From: Candidatus Tectimicrobiota bacterium
GTDB lineage: Bacteria > Tectomicrobia > Entotheonellia > Entotheonellales > Entotheonellaceae
NCBI GenBank assembly: GCA_026005175.1
Contig: BPKO01000004.1
Span: forward strand, 1 to 64,000
Reading direction: 5' to 3'
DNA length: 64,000 nucleotides
Positions 8,892-19,396 of the stretch are shown in pieces (position 1 is the stretch's first letter; every line of letters begins with the position of its first letter). Both the position numbers and the translations under genes were made by a program. The notes under the pieces were generated by a model, which worked only from the letters and a program-made list of their open reading frames with translations, ran no database searches and was not told where the DNA came from.

Positions 8892-9692
8892 TTAAAGTTC
8901 CAGGAAGCAGCCGTAGGTCTCCTCGTCGGGCGGGCGGAAGAGCTCGCCCCGAAGCCGCAGGGGCAGGGGGCGCCCTTCAGCCTCCCAGAGCACGTCGACG
9001 ACGGCCTTAAGCCGTCGCCTCGCATCGAAGTCCAGCGGCATGCGGTCTTTGAGAAGGCGACGGTCAGCCAGGCGCTCCACCGGCGGCAGCTCGGCTAGCC
9101 GGGGAAGCGGAACCGCCGTCCCCACTTCCAGCGGCTCCTCGGGGTCCTGCACCCGGTTGACCTCCTCGGGCCGGTAGAGACGGGAATGCTCCGCCCATGC
9201 CAAACACTCCGAAAGCCCCAGGGAGAGCGGATAGCAGTACTCACCCCGCGCCAGTTGCTGGTACAGCCCATTTATGAGCCCCTCGTCGCGATGTTGCATA
9301 TAGACGCGATAGCGCAAGAAGCGCTCCGGCGGCCGCGGGAGAATGAACTCCACGGGGATCTGGGTGCGACGCTTGACACCATGCCAATCTTGATCATCGG
9401 TGGCTAAGTAGTTGACCGTCTGCATCACGCTGCGAACGGGGGTTTTGAGCGCGACGCCCAGATGGGCTTGTTCCATCCCCAGCGCCTCGTAGTAGGAGTC
9501 GCGCTCCCGCCCCAGGAGGGCCGCGATCAGCCCCATAAGCGCCGTCCGAGGCGGCATCGGATACGAAAGCGACGAAGAATTCGTGTAGAACCTGCGGAAG
9601 TGGGCCATCGGCCCCACGACATCGAAGACAAGCAGCGGCCCCCTTCCCTGACCCTGGCCTTGGTCTTTTCCCGTTCCCACGCCGACGGCCAT
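8892..9692 (-). CDS. cas5: Type I-B Cascade subunit Cas5
   Basis: This roughly 266-residue Cas5b/Cas5h RAMP caps the 5' handle of the crRNA in Cascade. After a short Gly-rich N-terminus comes the family start LLVFDVVGPMAHFRRFYT, followed by SYPMPPRTALMGLIAALLG, both typical of the Csh-type Cas5. I chose the ATG at 9692 because AGGGAGGG lies about 4-8 bases before it. A TTG at 9716 in the same frame would overlap the cas7 stop. It sits between cas7 and cas3 as in canonical I-B operons, and its frame is intact. Confidence 0.93.
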   Translation of the reverse strand: MAVGVGTGKDQGQGQGRGPLLVFDVVGPMAHFRRFYTNSSSLSYPMPPRTALMGLIAALLGRERDSYYEALGMEQAHLGVALKTPVRSVMQTVNYLATDDQDWHGVKRRTQIPVEFILPRPPERFLRYRVYMQHRDEGLINGLYQQLARGEYCYPLSLGLSECLAWAEHSRLYRPEEVNRVQDPEEPLEVGTAVPLPRLAELPPVERLADRRLLKDRMPLDFDARRRLKAVVDVLWEAEGRPLPLRLRGELFRPPDEETYGCFLEL

Positions 9693-9712
9693 CGGGGCTC
9701 CCTCCCTTTGGA

Positions 9713-10742
9713 TCAAGCCGCAGTTGCACCCGGAGGCTGCACGCCCGTTACGGAGAGGCCCGCTCCCTCCAGGGCAGCCTTAAGAGGCGATCCGGAGGCG
9801 AAGTCGGGATGGGCCCAGAAGACGATTTTTTCGATCTTGTCTTTAGCGTCCCGAAGCCGTTGGACGAGGCCGGTGAAGTCCAGCTCGACGTCCTTGAGGT
9901 CCTCGAGCCCTTGCTCCTTCTCGAGGCTCAATCCCGCCCGCAGGTCGCCCAGGAAGGTCCGATCGTCGGTGTACTGCACCCGCATATAGAGCCGGGGGGT
10001 TTGGCCCAGCTTGCTGCGGGTGGTGGCCAAAAGGGGCAGCGCCTCCAGGAGCGAGTGGTCCAGGAGTTTGACGTCTTGCTCGGTGAGCCCGGTGCGGCGG
10101 GCGCGCCAGGCGCTAATCGTCCCGTAGAAGGCCAAAAGCGAATACTTGACCCGCCAGTCTTTCCCGAAGGTGCCGTACTGGCCTTTCTCCTCCTGTTCGC
10201 GGCCGGCGAACTGGGAGCTGATCGTGGCCGAGGGCAGGATCTCTGCCCGGTTGAGCGAGTATCCCCAGGAGAACTGGGCCGGTCCCGTTAACGTCAAGGA
10301 GGCCCCCGCCGCGCTCCCCCTCGCCCTCCCCGATCGGGATGGTGGCCCCAAAGAGGCGCGCGTCGACCAGCCTCTGCAAGAGCCGTTGGGAAAACTCCGG
10401 CTTCTTGGCGGCCTCCTTGGCTGATTTCTCCCCGAACGCCTTGGCCAGCGCCTCCACCCGCTGCTTGGCCGAGACTCGCTGCAGCCCGCCGTTCTCGTCC
10501 TCCAGCTGCCGCACCCAGACGTCGGGCCGGGGGTCGTAGCCCAACGCCCGCCAGGCTTCGTCGCTTAAATGGAGCCAGTAATCCCGAAGGTAGCGCTTGA
10601 GGCGGACGTCGCTGGAGAGATTCCGCCCCGCTTCGTAGTCCATACGCGGCTTGTTCTCCTCGTCGGGGTCGCCGTTGGGGTTACACAGCCGCGCGTCGTA
10701 AAGATAGAGGAGCTCGCTGTTCTTCTGAACGACCTCGCTCAT
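9713..10742 (-). CDS. cas7: Type I-B Cascade backbone Cas7 (Csh2), with a frameshift
   Basis: Cas7 forms the helical backbone that coats the spacer part of the crRNA. The N-terminal part reads NSELLYLYDARLCNPNGDPD then DVRLKRYLRDYW, classic Csh2. The C-terminal half, starting ASLTLTGPAQFSWGYSLNRAE, is in the next frame. The two halves join at about 10300-10315 if one G is dropped from a run of five (minus strand GGCGGGGGCC), giving a normal length of about 342 residues. As written the protein would stop after 209 residues. An assembly error is the likelier cause because other genes here show the same defect. Confidence 0.92.
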
Positions 10743-10745
10743 CGC

Positions 10746-12892
10746 TTAACCCTCCTCTCCGTTCTCTCCCTCGGCCTCCGCCGCCTGCTGCGACCTCTTG
10801 AGCCGTCCGGCCCGGATCGCCCGCTGGGTCTCGTAGGCATACCCCGCCAGCACCCAGTAGACGTTTTCCTGGGGGGAGCCCAGCTCCTCTTCGCTTACGC
10901 CCCGATCGAGATGGGCCTTCATCGCGGCGTAGAGCCCTTCGTTATAGTCCGCGATCTTGTACTGCCGGAGCTTCTCGTAGACCTCGTTGGCCAGGCGGAC
11001 GACCTTGAGCGGGTCCATCCCCTGGAAGTGGACCTTGTTGAGGATAGGCTTTCCGCTCTCGCGCTGCTCCGAGGTGGAGCCAATCTTCCCGATTAGCACG
11101 CCCAACAGGAAGAGCCCTCGCCTTGCTCCTGTAAGGCCGAGGCCGTCCATCCAGCTCCGAAGGCCCTCGTCCAGCAGCGCCTGCTCGATCTCGGCGGCTT
11201 GCCCTGACATCATCTCCGTCATTGCCATCGCTCTCATCTCACCTCCCTCTCTCCCGTTTTCGTTCAAACCGTGCAGCTGCCCCAATTCCTTCAGATAGCG
11301 CAGGAAGAGCTGCGCCTGAAGCAGGTGCACGACCAAAGCCCGCTCCGAGTCGTCGGGGCGGTTGTGCGCATGGGCTTCGTAGCGCTCAAAGCGGTGGATC
11401 GCGGCCGTCTCTAAGAGCTGGGGGATCAGCGCTTGGGCGCTCAGGGGGCGGCCGGTAAGAAGCGCATCCAGCAGCTCCAGATAAGGCTTCGCCTCGACCT
11501 GGCGGTCCCGCTGTCTGAGGGGCAGCAGGTAGAAGAGCCTTCTCAGTCCGAGGTCCCACTCGTTCCGCTCGCCCAGCTGATCGGCCGCCCAGTCGTAGAC
11601 GCACCGCCGCGCGTCGTCCAGCTGGTCGAGCCGGGAAGGGGGCACCTCGGCGATCAGCTTGTCGATTTTGACGGCCGCTTGCCCCTTGGTCGCGAACAGG
11701 AAGTTCAGCACGAAGAGGGCCTTCCGCTCCTCATAGGAGCGGTACTGCTCAAGCCTCTGTTGAAAGTTGTGCCACTCCTCCAGTGTGTCGGAGGCGGCCA
11801 AACGGCTCTTGAGGTAGTTGGCCCACTCCCCCAACCGCTCGGGCGCGGGTCGGGCCTCCGGGAGATGAAAGACGGGGACGAGGTAAACGTTGGAGCGCCC
11901 CAGGCGGGTGCGCAGCTCGTTCTCCACGAACCGCTCCCCCGCCAAAAGCGCCCGATAACACCCCCCGCAGAGGGTGTAGTTGCGCAAAAAGCCCCCCTTG
12001 TGCAGTCGTGAGGCAAACCCCGGCTTGTCCGTGATGTAGAACTTCAAAAGCTTGAAGCGGGTAGTGTTCGAGGTCACCCGCTCGGGAGAGCCGCAGACGT
12101 GGCAGACCCCCTTTTCGGCTTCTGGACCCGCGAAGGTCTCGTCCACCAGCTTACGCTCGATGTACTTGACGTAGTCGGGGTGTCGGACGAGCCATTCTCC
12201 GTCGAGAGCCAGCGTGTAGAGCTGGATCTGAGAGCTTTTGACGTCCAGCTCCCGGGCTACCCAGCCTTGTAAAACTTGACCGACGAGCTTGACGACCTCC
12301 GCCGCCCTCCCCTTTGCGCGGGCATAGGGCCCTGCAAGAACCTCTCGCTCAAGAACTCGACGCCCTCTTGGGTGCAAATTCTTTCTACCTCTTCCCGATC
12401 CCTCCGTCCGGAGAGAAGGTCTGGGACGGAGTTGAGCCCCAGCTTCCGAAGATCCCACACCTGGCGATAGCGCTCGTACTGCCCATCGCCGCCCCCATTG
12501 GGGAACAGCTCGCCCTTCTCCCCGAGATCGATGTAAGCAGCTTCACGCAGCGTCCGGAGCTTCACGACAAGCGAGCCGTCCTTGGGCAGCGTCTTCAGCA
12601 GGTTGGGCACCGTCTGAGAGGCCAGATACTCGGGATGGTCCGTGGTGAGGCGATCCTGAGGGCTGTTCGAGCCCGCAGCGTTCCCCACCCAGAAGGCATC
12701 AACAAGTGTTTCTTTGTCTAACTGCTGTAAGTCCACCCGTAGCCGGCGCTCGTTCGGGCAGACATCCAGAACGACGAGGTAGCCCTTCTCCCCCTCCCTA
12801 AGCCGCTCCAGGGGGCGCAAGTCGACCAGAGCTTCTATCAAGGGCGCCTGCTCAAGGGCGGCCTCCCCGAGCGCGCGAATCCCTTCCAGCAT
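10746..12892 (-). CDS. cas8b: Type I-B Cascade large subunit Cas8b (Csh1/TM1802-like), with a frameshift
   Basis: Cas8b is the large subunit that recognises the PAM and helps recruit Cas3. The first frame (12892 down to about 12310) starts MLEGIRALGEAALE and contains DLRKLGLNSVPDLLSG. The second frame (to 10746) holds the zinc-binding pairs CHVCG and CGGC and the rest. The halves overlap in frames near 12290-12330. Joining them needs one base added in a G/A-rich stretch (AAAGGGGAGGG on the coding strand), giving about 715 residues. The shift is opposite in sign to the others in this window. The start has GGAGGGAA upstream and overlaps the cas6 end by 41 bp. Confidence 0.88.
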
Positions 12893-13796
12893 CGCGCTTC
12901 CCTCCCTTCTTCTTCCCCTCTTTCTCCTTCCCCGTCTCCTTGGGTCTCCACGGCCCGATGCACCCGAACCCCTGGGAGTTCTTGGCTCCCAGCCCGGCGT
13001 CGAAGGCCAGCTCCATCAGCTTCGGGGGCAGCTCCAGCTCGTAGACCCCCGTCCAGGCCTTGATGACCGTCCCCTTGTAGAAGAGGATATGCTCGTCCCG
13101 CAGGCTCACCTTCAGGGGCCGGATCCTCGCCTCCGCTCCCTCTCCCGGGGGGTAGGCCTCCTCCCCCACTCCCGTTCCCGCGGTGGCGGCCCGATCGCCC
13201 GCTTCGGGGAGGCCCAGAAGGGCCAGCCAGGCCCGCCACGCCCGCAGCTTCCGGCGTAAATTTTCGAGCAGCAACCGCTCAAACTCCTCCTCGAAGGGGG
13301 GGACGTAATAGGTCTTGCGCTTCCCCTCGGCGGTGTAGAGGGTGCGGTAGACAGTGATGGGGGAGAGAGCCTCGACCTGCACCGGGCTTGTGTAGGCAGG
13401 AAGGGGCTCTACCACCACGTCAAGGAGGCGGACCTCCTGAGTGCCGAGCCGCAGCCGCCTGACCGTGAGCAAATGCTCGAGTAGGGAGCGAAGGAAGGGC
13501 TCCAGGGGAGAGGCAACCACCATCCGGACAGGGCCTTGGAAGGCCATCCGCTCGCCCAGGAGACGGAAGCGCCCCTGAAGCCGGGAGAAAGTAAAGAGCT
13601 TTAAGCGGCGCTTGATATTTTGGGGGTCGGGGAGGCCTTCGTCGTGGAGGGTCCGGGCGAGCCAGCGGTCGAGATGGCGGTAGAGGAAGCCCTGGACGAG
13701 GGCGTTGTAGTGGCGGGGAAGGACCAGCTCGCGGCCGCTCTGGGCTTCCAGAGTCAGTCGCAGGCGCACAGTGCTCCGCTCCCATCCGCTAGACAC
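12852..13796 (-). CDS. cas6: CRISPR RNA endoribonuclease Cas6
   Basis: This 314-residue RAMP-fold enzyme cuts the pre-crRNA within repeats. It shows the two-ferredoxin-fold layout and the C-terminal Gly-rich loop GLGAKNSQGFGCI. A proline/glycine/alanine-rich insertion (about residues 197-225) and a Lys/Arg-rich tail of some 30 residues (ETGKEKEGKKKGGKRDAG) are extra to the usual 240-270 residues. It starts at GTG 13796 with AGGAGG ten bases upstream and is the first gene of the leftward operon. No other cas6 is in the window, so it probably feeds crRNAs to both effector complexes. Confidence 0.92.
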   Translation of the reverse strand: MSSGWERSTVRLRLTLEAQSGRELVLPRHYNALVQGFLYRHLDRWLARTLHDEGLPDPQNIKRRLKLFTFSRLQGRFRLLGERMAFQGPVRMVVASPLEPFLRSLLEHLLTVRRLRLGTQEVRLLDVVVEPLPAYTSPVQVEALSPITVYRTLYTAEGKRKTYYVPPFEEEFERLLLENLRRKLRAWRAWLALLGLPEAGDRAATAGTGVGEEAYPPGEGAEARIRPLKVSLRDEHILFYKGTVIKAWTGVYELELPPKLMELAFDAGLGAKNSQGFGCIGPWRPKETGKEKEGKKKGGKRDAGRDSRARGGRP

Positions 13797-13871
13797 GCTT
13801 TGCCAACCTCCTCTTCACCCAGTCCCGTCTCGAGCCGTCCACACTTCTCCCCCTCGGGTGAGATGGAGCGA

Positions 13872-13901
13872 ATGTTACCCCAACTTCTTGCGTTCGGTCA
13901 A
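13872..13901 (-). promoter_or_regulatory. Candidate sigma-70 promoter for the cas6-led operon
   Basis: On the minus strand TTGACC (13896-13901) is followed after 18 bases by TAACAT (13872-13877), about 75 bp before the cas6 GTG. It is the best match in this stretch. No operator is obvious. Confidence 0.45.
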
Positions 13902-13918
13902 CTTTTCTAGGAATCCGC

Positions 13919-13947
13919 TTGACAAAATGGAAGGATACTTCTAGAAG
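13919..13947 (+). promoter_or_regulatory. Candidate promoter for the type III operon
   Basis: A perfect TTGACA (13919-13924) is followed after 17 bases by TAGAAG (13942-13947), a weak -10. If used, it would give a 5' untranslated leader of about 510 bases before cmr1. It lies back to back with the cas6 promoter candidate. Confidence 0.35.
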
Positions 13948-14468
13948 TCTTTCCGAGTTGACTGATGGTCAACAATAGCCATAGACTGCGGCTGAGACGG
14001 AAGGAGGATCGGAGCCGCGAAGCGGATACGCAATGGGCTCATGGCGTGCCGCCTCTACCTCCCAGAAACCCTGGGGCAAGTACAGGGCCGACGGCCACTA
14101 GACCCTGAAAGGCAGTAATGCTGGTGGTGGCGGGCTTTCCCATGAGGTCTGCTGCTGCTGGAGAGCACCCAGAGACGTGAAGTAAAGTTGGACCAAGGAG
14201 GCTCTGGTAACAGTGAAGGTGGCCGCTCGGGCGGAGTACCCCAGGGCAAGGCCAGAGGAGCTGGTAGCCAACAAGGGCGACGAGAGCGGCGCTCTGCACC
14301 AGAGGCTACAGGCCTGGGGCAGCCCCAGAAGTAGGACGCCCGATCCAGCCGGGCAGGAAGACCGACCTCTCGGGCTATCGTTTCGTCGCCGTCCTCCGAA
14401 CCATTATTGATTCAGCCGTTCGCCGCCCCGGCGGGGCGTAGGAAGGGACACCAAGGGAGATTACGGTG

Positions 14469-15594
14469 ATGGGCGAGAACTTGCGGGTGGAGCTGCGAAC
14501 ACGGACGCCCCTCTGGACCGGGGGTGCGGGGGGCACCATGGACCGCATCCACGAGACCGGGATTTTAGGGAGCCTGCGGTGGTGGTACGAGGCCATCGTG
14601 CGGGGGCTGGGGGGGACGGCGTGTGACCCGGCTTCGGGGTCCCAAAAGTGTCAGTACAATTCGCGAGACCGACAATCACCGGAAGAACAGCTCTGTTTTG
14701 CCTGCTACGTCTTCGGAGCCACGGGCTGGAGAAGGCGTTTTTCGCTGAAGGTAGTGGAAGATCGGACAAAACCGGCCCTGGACGTCCGCCTCCGCCCTGA
14801 ACATCCGCCCTCCGAGCCGCCGCCGGGGCTGGTACCTCCCGCCGAGCCGGATGGGGAAGTTCACCCTAGAGATCCAGGGTGAGAAGTCAGTCTTGCAGCA
14901 ACTAGCCGCTCTCCTGCTGTTTCTAGAGCAGTGGGGACATTTGGGAGCCAAGCCGCAGCTGGGATACGGGATCCTTCAGATCCTCAATCGCGAGGAGGTG
15001 CGCGGCTGGGCAAGAGGGATGTCTTGGAATGTAGGCTCAAACGCTCCAACTCCCAATGAAAATCTGCCGGATCTTCGGCGCTTTGGGTTCTTCCGCTATA
15101 GGTTTTCGCCGCAGGGCGATTGGTGGACCCACGTCCCCGGACTGAATGCAGACGGGACGAAGGAGCGAGTGCAACAGCTCCTCTCCCACTACAACACAGT
15201 TCCAGTTTCCCCCGCGCTCAAGAACGAATGGCGATTTCAGCGCTGGAAAGGAAAGCGTCAGGACGAGCAGTGGATGTTCGGCACCACCCGATGGCGCAGG
15301 AACCGCGAAACGGTCCGCGTGCGTAGTAAGATCGTTGTTAGCTGGGCTTACAAGCTGGATAGAGAATGGGAGATCCGAGGATGGGCATGGTTGCAAAAGC
15401 CTGCTATTGCTGCGGACGTATGGGAGTTGCTTAAAGACGAAGCGGGTTGGCAGAGCGTGCTAAGTTTGCAAGGGAAGTTGCAGGGGGAGCCGTCAGGGAA
15501 CTGGACGGAACGGTCGGGCCCGAACAAGTCAGAGATCTGCTTCACAGGGTCACATCATAATGGAGTTGGAGTATATTCTCTGGCTGCGCCGTAA
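14469..15594 (+). CDS. cmr1: Type III RAMP protein Cmr1, with a frameshift
   Basis: Cmr1 caps the type III effector at the 3' end of the crRNA and helps bind target RNA. The N-terminal part is clearly Cmr1: TRTPLWTGGAGG, then ETGILGSLRWWYEAIVRGLGG, and a cysteine pair CFACYVFGATGW. The frame breaks at about 14850 and continues as GKFTLEIQGE. Removing one G from GATGGGGAAG (14853-14862) restores about 374 residues. The ATG at 14469 (or the GTG just before it) follows GGGAG at a suitable distance. First gene of the rightward type III operon. Confidence 0.9.
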
Positions 15595-15595
15595 A

Positions 15596-16511
15596 ATGGA
15601 TTCGGCGCTTCAGCAGCTCGTACAAGCTGCTGAAAAGCTAAAAGAAGCCAAACGACAAGGGAAAGACAAAAAGCGCTACGAGCAGCAGATCAAAGAAGCC
15701 GCTCGTCAAGCCTGCGAGGTTGATCCAGCAGCTGCGCCTACCGTTGCCTTCTTGTGGCTAAGAGCTTGTTATCGTGGCCTTGAAGACCATATCCGTGATG
15801 TCTGGTCACCTTTCTTAAATGAAGAGAGCATTTGTAATCAGTTATTAGATCATGCTTCTCTGCATACTTCGAAGTATTGGAGGATTGCCTTGGATTTTAC
15901 CCTCCGCAAGCCCTATCTAAGCAAGGACGACACGGACTTCTACATCCTGGACAACCCTGTGCGAAAGGAGTGGGTCTTCCAGGTGCCTTACATCGCCCCC
16001 AGCCAGTGGAAGGGCGCGCTGCGGGCGGCCATGCGTCGGCGGCGCGGCTACACCTCCTGGGAGCAGGAGGCTCAAGACGAGCAGATGATCCGACTTTTCG
16101 GCAACGTTAAGGGGGAGGAAAACGAGTTCAGCGCGGGCTGGCTCCACTTCTACCCTACGTACTTCGACCGCATCGGCCCTGGAGGTCATCAACCCCCATG
16201 ACCGGCAGACCGGGGCGGGCAAGCAACCCATCTACTTCGAGTGTGTGCCTCCAGGGACGGAGGGTCGCTTTGTCCTGCTCTATGTCCCTCTGGGCGAGGT
16301 CACCCCGGACGAGGTGAAGGGTGACTTCCGGGCGGTGGCCGAGGGCCTTAAGGCCATGTTCACAGAATACGGTTTCGGGGCCAAGACGAGCAGCGGCTTC
16401 GGGCGGGCGGAGGGTCACTGGGAGAGGGCCGAAATCCGGCCGGAGAAGCAAGAGCTCCGAGAAGAATGGAAGCGCGTCTGGAGCGAAGGCGGTGGCGAGA
16501 CTCATGAGTAA
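15596..16511 (+). CDS. Type III RAMP protein (Cas7 group, Cmr6-like), with a frameshift
   Basis: A RAMP protein with a helical N-terminus rich in Lys/Glu (about 1-55), then the RAMP core YIAPSQWKGALRAAM, RLFGNVKG, LHFYPTYFDRIG, and a C-terminal Gly-rich loop FGAKTSSGFGRAEG. The frame breaks at GGCCCTGG (about 16180-16187). Dropping one C gives DRIGLEVINPHDRQTGAG and about 304 residues. The ATG at 15596 comes right after the cmr1 stop; an earlier in-frame ATG at 15560 lies inside cmr1. It probably takes a Cas7-like backbone or capping position. Cmr6 is the closest role but I am not certain. Confidence 0.8.
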
Positions 16512-19396
16512 GCTAAAAGGTCTAAAACAAAACCAAAGCGAGCTTCAAAAAGCCGAGATTGCAGCTTGGCTGCATAATTGGCGAAAGTGCTCGGATGAGC
16601 ATATCAAAGTTTCCGCGAGCACACCGCCAAGTGGCGCGCAGAATTTACCAAAAACTTGGCTCCAGGTAAAGCTTGGCACCACTATAACGATTACCTGCCT
16701 AAATGAATCGATCGTACTGCTGGATTTGGTTGAACGTGGCCGAAAAGGAGATCCTGAAGAAACAGGGATCCCTCGCTTGACTGCTTATCTGCGACGGTGC
16801 CACCGTGCTTCTCATATCGAAAAGGAGGAGACCGACGACTTAGGGAAGCAACCTGATACTGACACCCGAATGAGCAGCCCATTTGGGTATGAAGGGAAAC
16901 CCCTCTCCGGATTGACGCAGCTTCTCGAAAACCTTCCTTGGGACGATGTTTTGGATCGTGGCCGGTTTCTCCCGCAGCTTCAGGAAGCCTTCAAGCAAGC
17001 CCTCGGAGAGACCCGTCGCCCTGAAAACGAGGTCACCCTGTGGGACTGGTCCCTCATCGTGGCCGCCCTCTACAAGGCCGCCCTGGCTGGGGCTTTGCTT
17101 GATTACAAGTCGAAGCCCAACGATCTGCGCTGGCGGCTCCTCTCCGTCCACTTCGACGGTCTGGGGTTCTTAAGCGAGGCCCCACCGCATCCCCGATCTC
17201 TTGGGTCGCAAGCAGGCTTTACAGAATGCCCTCGACGCCGTACAGAACTTGCTAGAAGTCGAGTATCCCCTGGGCACCGAGGTCTACCGCGATGAGAATG
17301 GGAGCATCTTCGTGGTGCCGGGCTGCGAGAAGGGGGACTGCACACTCAACCTCCTAAGGCTGCAAGACGACAACGGCAAATCCCTAGAAGCCCTCCTCGA
17401 GAAGAAGTTTCTGGACGCTCTGGCGGGCGAAATCGTCCCCCGGATCGAGCTGGACGAGGAGCCCTGGTGGGGCCAGGATCCGGGATGGAAAAGCAAACAA
17501 AGCCAGGGCATTTTGCAATTCAACGACGAGTACCCTCCGGTGGCCGAGCACCTGAAGCCCGTGGAAAGCGGGGCCGACCCGCAGCGACTCTGGCAGGATT
17601 GGCAGAACCAACGGGCGGAAGTCTGCACCGTCTGCGGGCTGCGGCCGCAAAGCCCTAAAATTCGGGACCGGCACATCTGCGAAGTCTGCAATGAGCGCCG
17701 CGCTCGCCGCGTGAGGGGGTGGCTTGAAGACTTAAGCACGACCGTCTGGATCAACGAGGTGGCGGACGACAACGCCCGGGTAGCCCTGATCGTGGGGCGC
17801 TTCGATCTCACCCATTGGCTTGACGGGACGCTGGTGCGCACCCTGCGGGTGACCGATCCGGCTTCCCCCACCCCACCCAAATACGTGACGGAGAAGATCC
17901 CCTCGTTCGTGCGGCTCCACCGCATCTTGAACACAACCCGCCGCTTCTGGCAGGAGCTCTGCCCGACGGACCCCGAGGTAAATATGAAGGAGTCCGTCGT
18001 GGGCAGAAGCGTACAGCCGAGAAGGCCGCGCCTTGAGATCCAGGGGGCATTCAGCCCCGCCCACCCCGCAACGAGCCTGGAACGCTATCAGGCCTACGAG
18101 CTCGTGCTGGAACGCGGGATCGCGCTGAGCGTCGTGTGGGATGAGGATGGTCGGCGCTTTATCACCTGCGATAACCTCGACTATTTGGAATCCGAACGCC
18201 AGCTGGGCTGGTCCATCAAGGAGATTCTCCAAGGCGCAACCGTTCGCATCGAGCAGCCTGTCGGGTACGGAGCGCAGAACCGGCTTATCGGGGACTTCGT
18301 CGTAAGTAAGGTGGATGAGCTCGCCCCTGAGTACCTTCCCGTCATTCCCCTCCTGGCCGAGCCGCAGACGTTCATGGCCCTGGTCCCCGCCGACCGCGCG
18401 ATCGAGGTCGTCAAGGGGATCAAGGCCAAATACGAGCAGGAGATGGGCAAAGTTAGGAACCGGCTGCCGCTGCACCTGGGTGTCGTCTTTGCCCATCGGC
18501 GCACACCTCTTCGGGCCATCCTGGATGCCGGAAGGCGTATGCTCAAGCAACATGCTCCTGCCAAGGGATGGGAAATCGTCTGTGCTGCCCGAAAATCGAT
18601 CGAAAAACAGGACCCGCTGCCGGAACGCTTTCAGAAAGAGGGCAAGGACCACTTCAAGGAGTGGCTTGAGGTCACGCTCAAGAAGGAAGATCGCCAGCTG
18701 GTCTGGAATGTGCCCCTTCTCATGGGCGACGGCCAAACCCGAGATAACTGGTATCCCTATATTTTTCTTGATCAGACCGTGGAGCCCACCGGGCGCCGGC
18801 GTGCCTTCCAAGCCCTGAATCCTTGGACAGACCAAAAGCAGTGGCTCGTCCACGTTGAGGACCTGAAGCCAGGAGACACGGTCTTCTTCACCCCGGCCAC
18901 CTTTGACTGGGTCTGGCTCGACAGCAACGCCCGCCGGTTCGAGATCGCCTACGACGGGCAAGTCCAACGCCGCTCTTCCCACCAAAAGCAGAGACCCTAC
19001 CTCCTCGACGAGCTGGAGACCCTTGAATCCATCTGGCAGACGCTGGAGTCCCACCTCCACCGAGCCCAAATCCACATGCTGCGCGAGACGATCGAGGCCA
19101 AGCGAGCGGCGTGGGGCTTCCCCTATGACGAGACGTTTCGACGGTTCTGTCGGGACCTTTTGGCGGAGGCCGAGTGGCGTCGCGGCACTTCGAGGGCTCC
19201 CAAGGCGCGTCGCAATAAGCTCCCCTGGGAGGTGGACAGCCGAGAGAAGGGCCAATGGCTGGAACGATGGGCGGACTATGCCGCCCGCGGTTGGCTAAGC
19301 GATGCGGTTGAGCTTTACGGGGAGATCCTGAAAGCCCGAGGGGGCGAGGGGGAAGAGGAGCGAGAGCCTGTAAGGGCGGAGGTTAAAGGGAGATGA
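16504..19396 (+). CDS. csx11: Cas10 homolog of the Csx11 type, inactive-looking palm, with a frameshift
   Basis: This is the large subunit of the type III complex, about 963 residues once one C is removed from GGCCCCACC (about 17178-17186). Near the N-terminus AAWLHNWRK (H24-N25) sits where Cas10 HD nucleases have LHDxGK. A zinc ribbon CTVCG...CEVC follows at about residues 370-395. The first palm reads ALIVGRFDLTHWLDG. The second, where GGDD is expected, reads AEPQTFMALVPADRA (EPQT at about 618-621). Without GGDD it should not make cyclic oligoadenylate. Csx11 proteins (over 900 residues, CRISPR-associated) are linked in the literature to subtype III-C-like systems. The C-terminal ~250 residues are helical and charged. 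Confidence 0.85.

Larger units (their letters stand above)
13797..14468. other. Divergent intergenic region between the I-B and type III operons
   Basis: No convincing gene lies in these 670 bp. The first ~150 bp hold candidate divergent promoters. From about 13980 to 14400 the sequence is purine-rich with many short self-complementary stretches (for example CCGC-GAA-GCGG near 14012), and no frame in it looks coding. CGCCCC-GGC-GGGGCG (14424-14438) forms a small hairpin just before the cmr1 ribosome binding site. The length is unusual for divergent cas operons and could hide an untranslated leader, a structured RNA or a dead insertion. Confidence 0.6.

Noticed and set aside
9713-17200. Programmed frameshifting in cas7, cmr1, the RAMP and cas10
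   Set aside because: No slippery heptamer with a downstream pseudoknot is evident, and the same C/G-run defect occurs in unrelated metabolic genes.
17732-19255. 507-residue minus-strand open frame opposite cas10
   Set aside because: It is antisense to a gene with clear zinc-ribbon and palm-like signatures; the translation has no domain and reflects GC-rich third positions.
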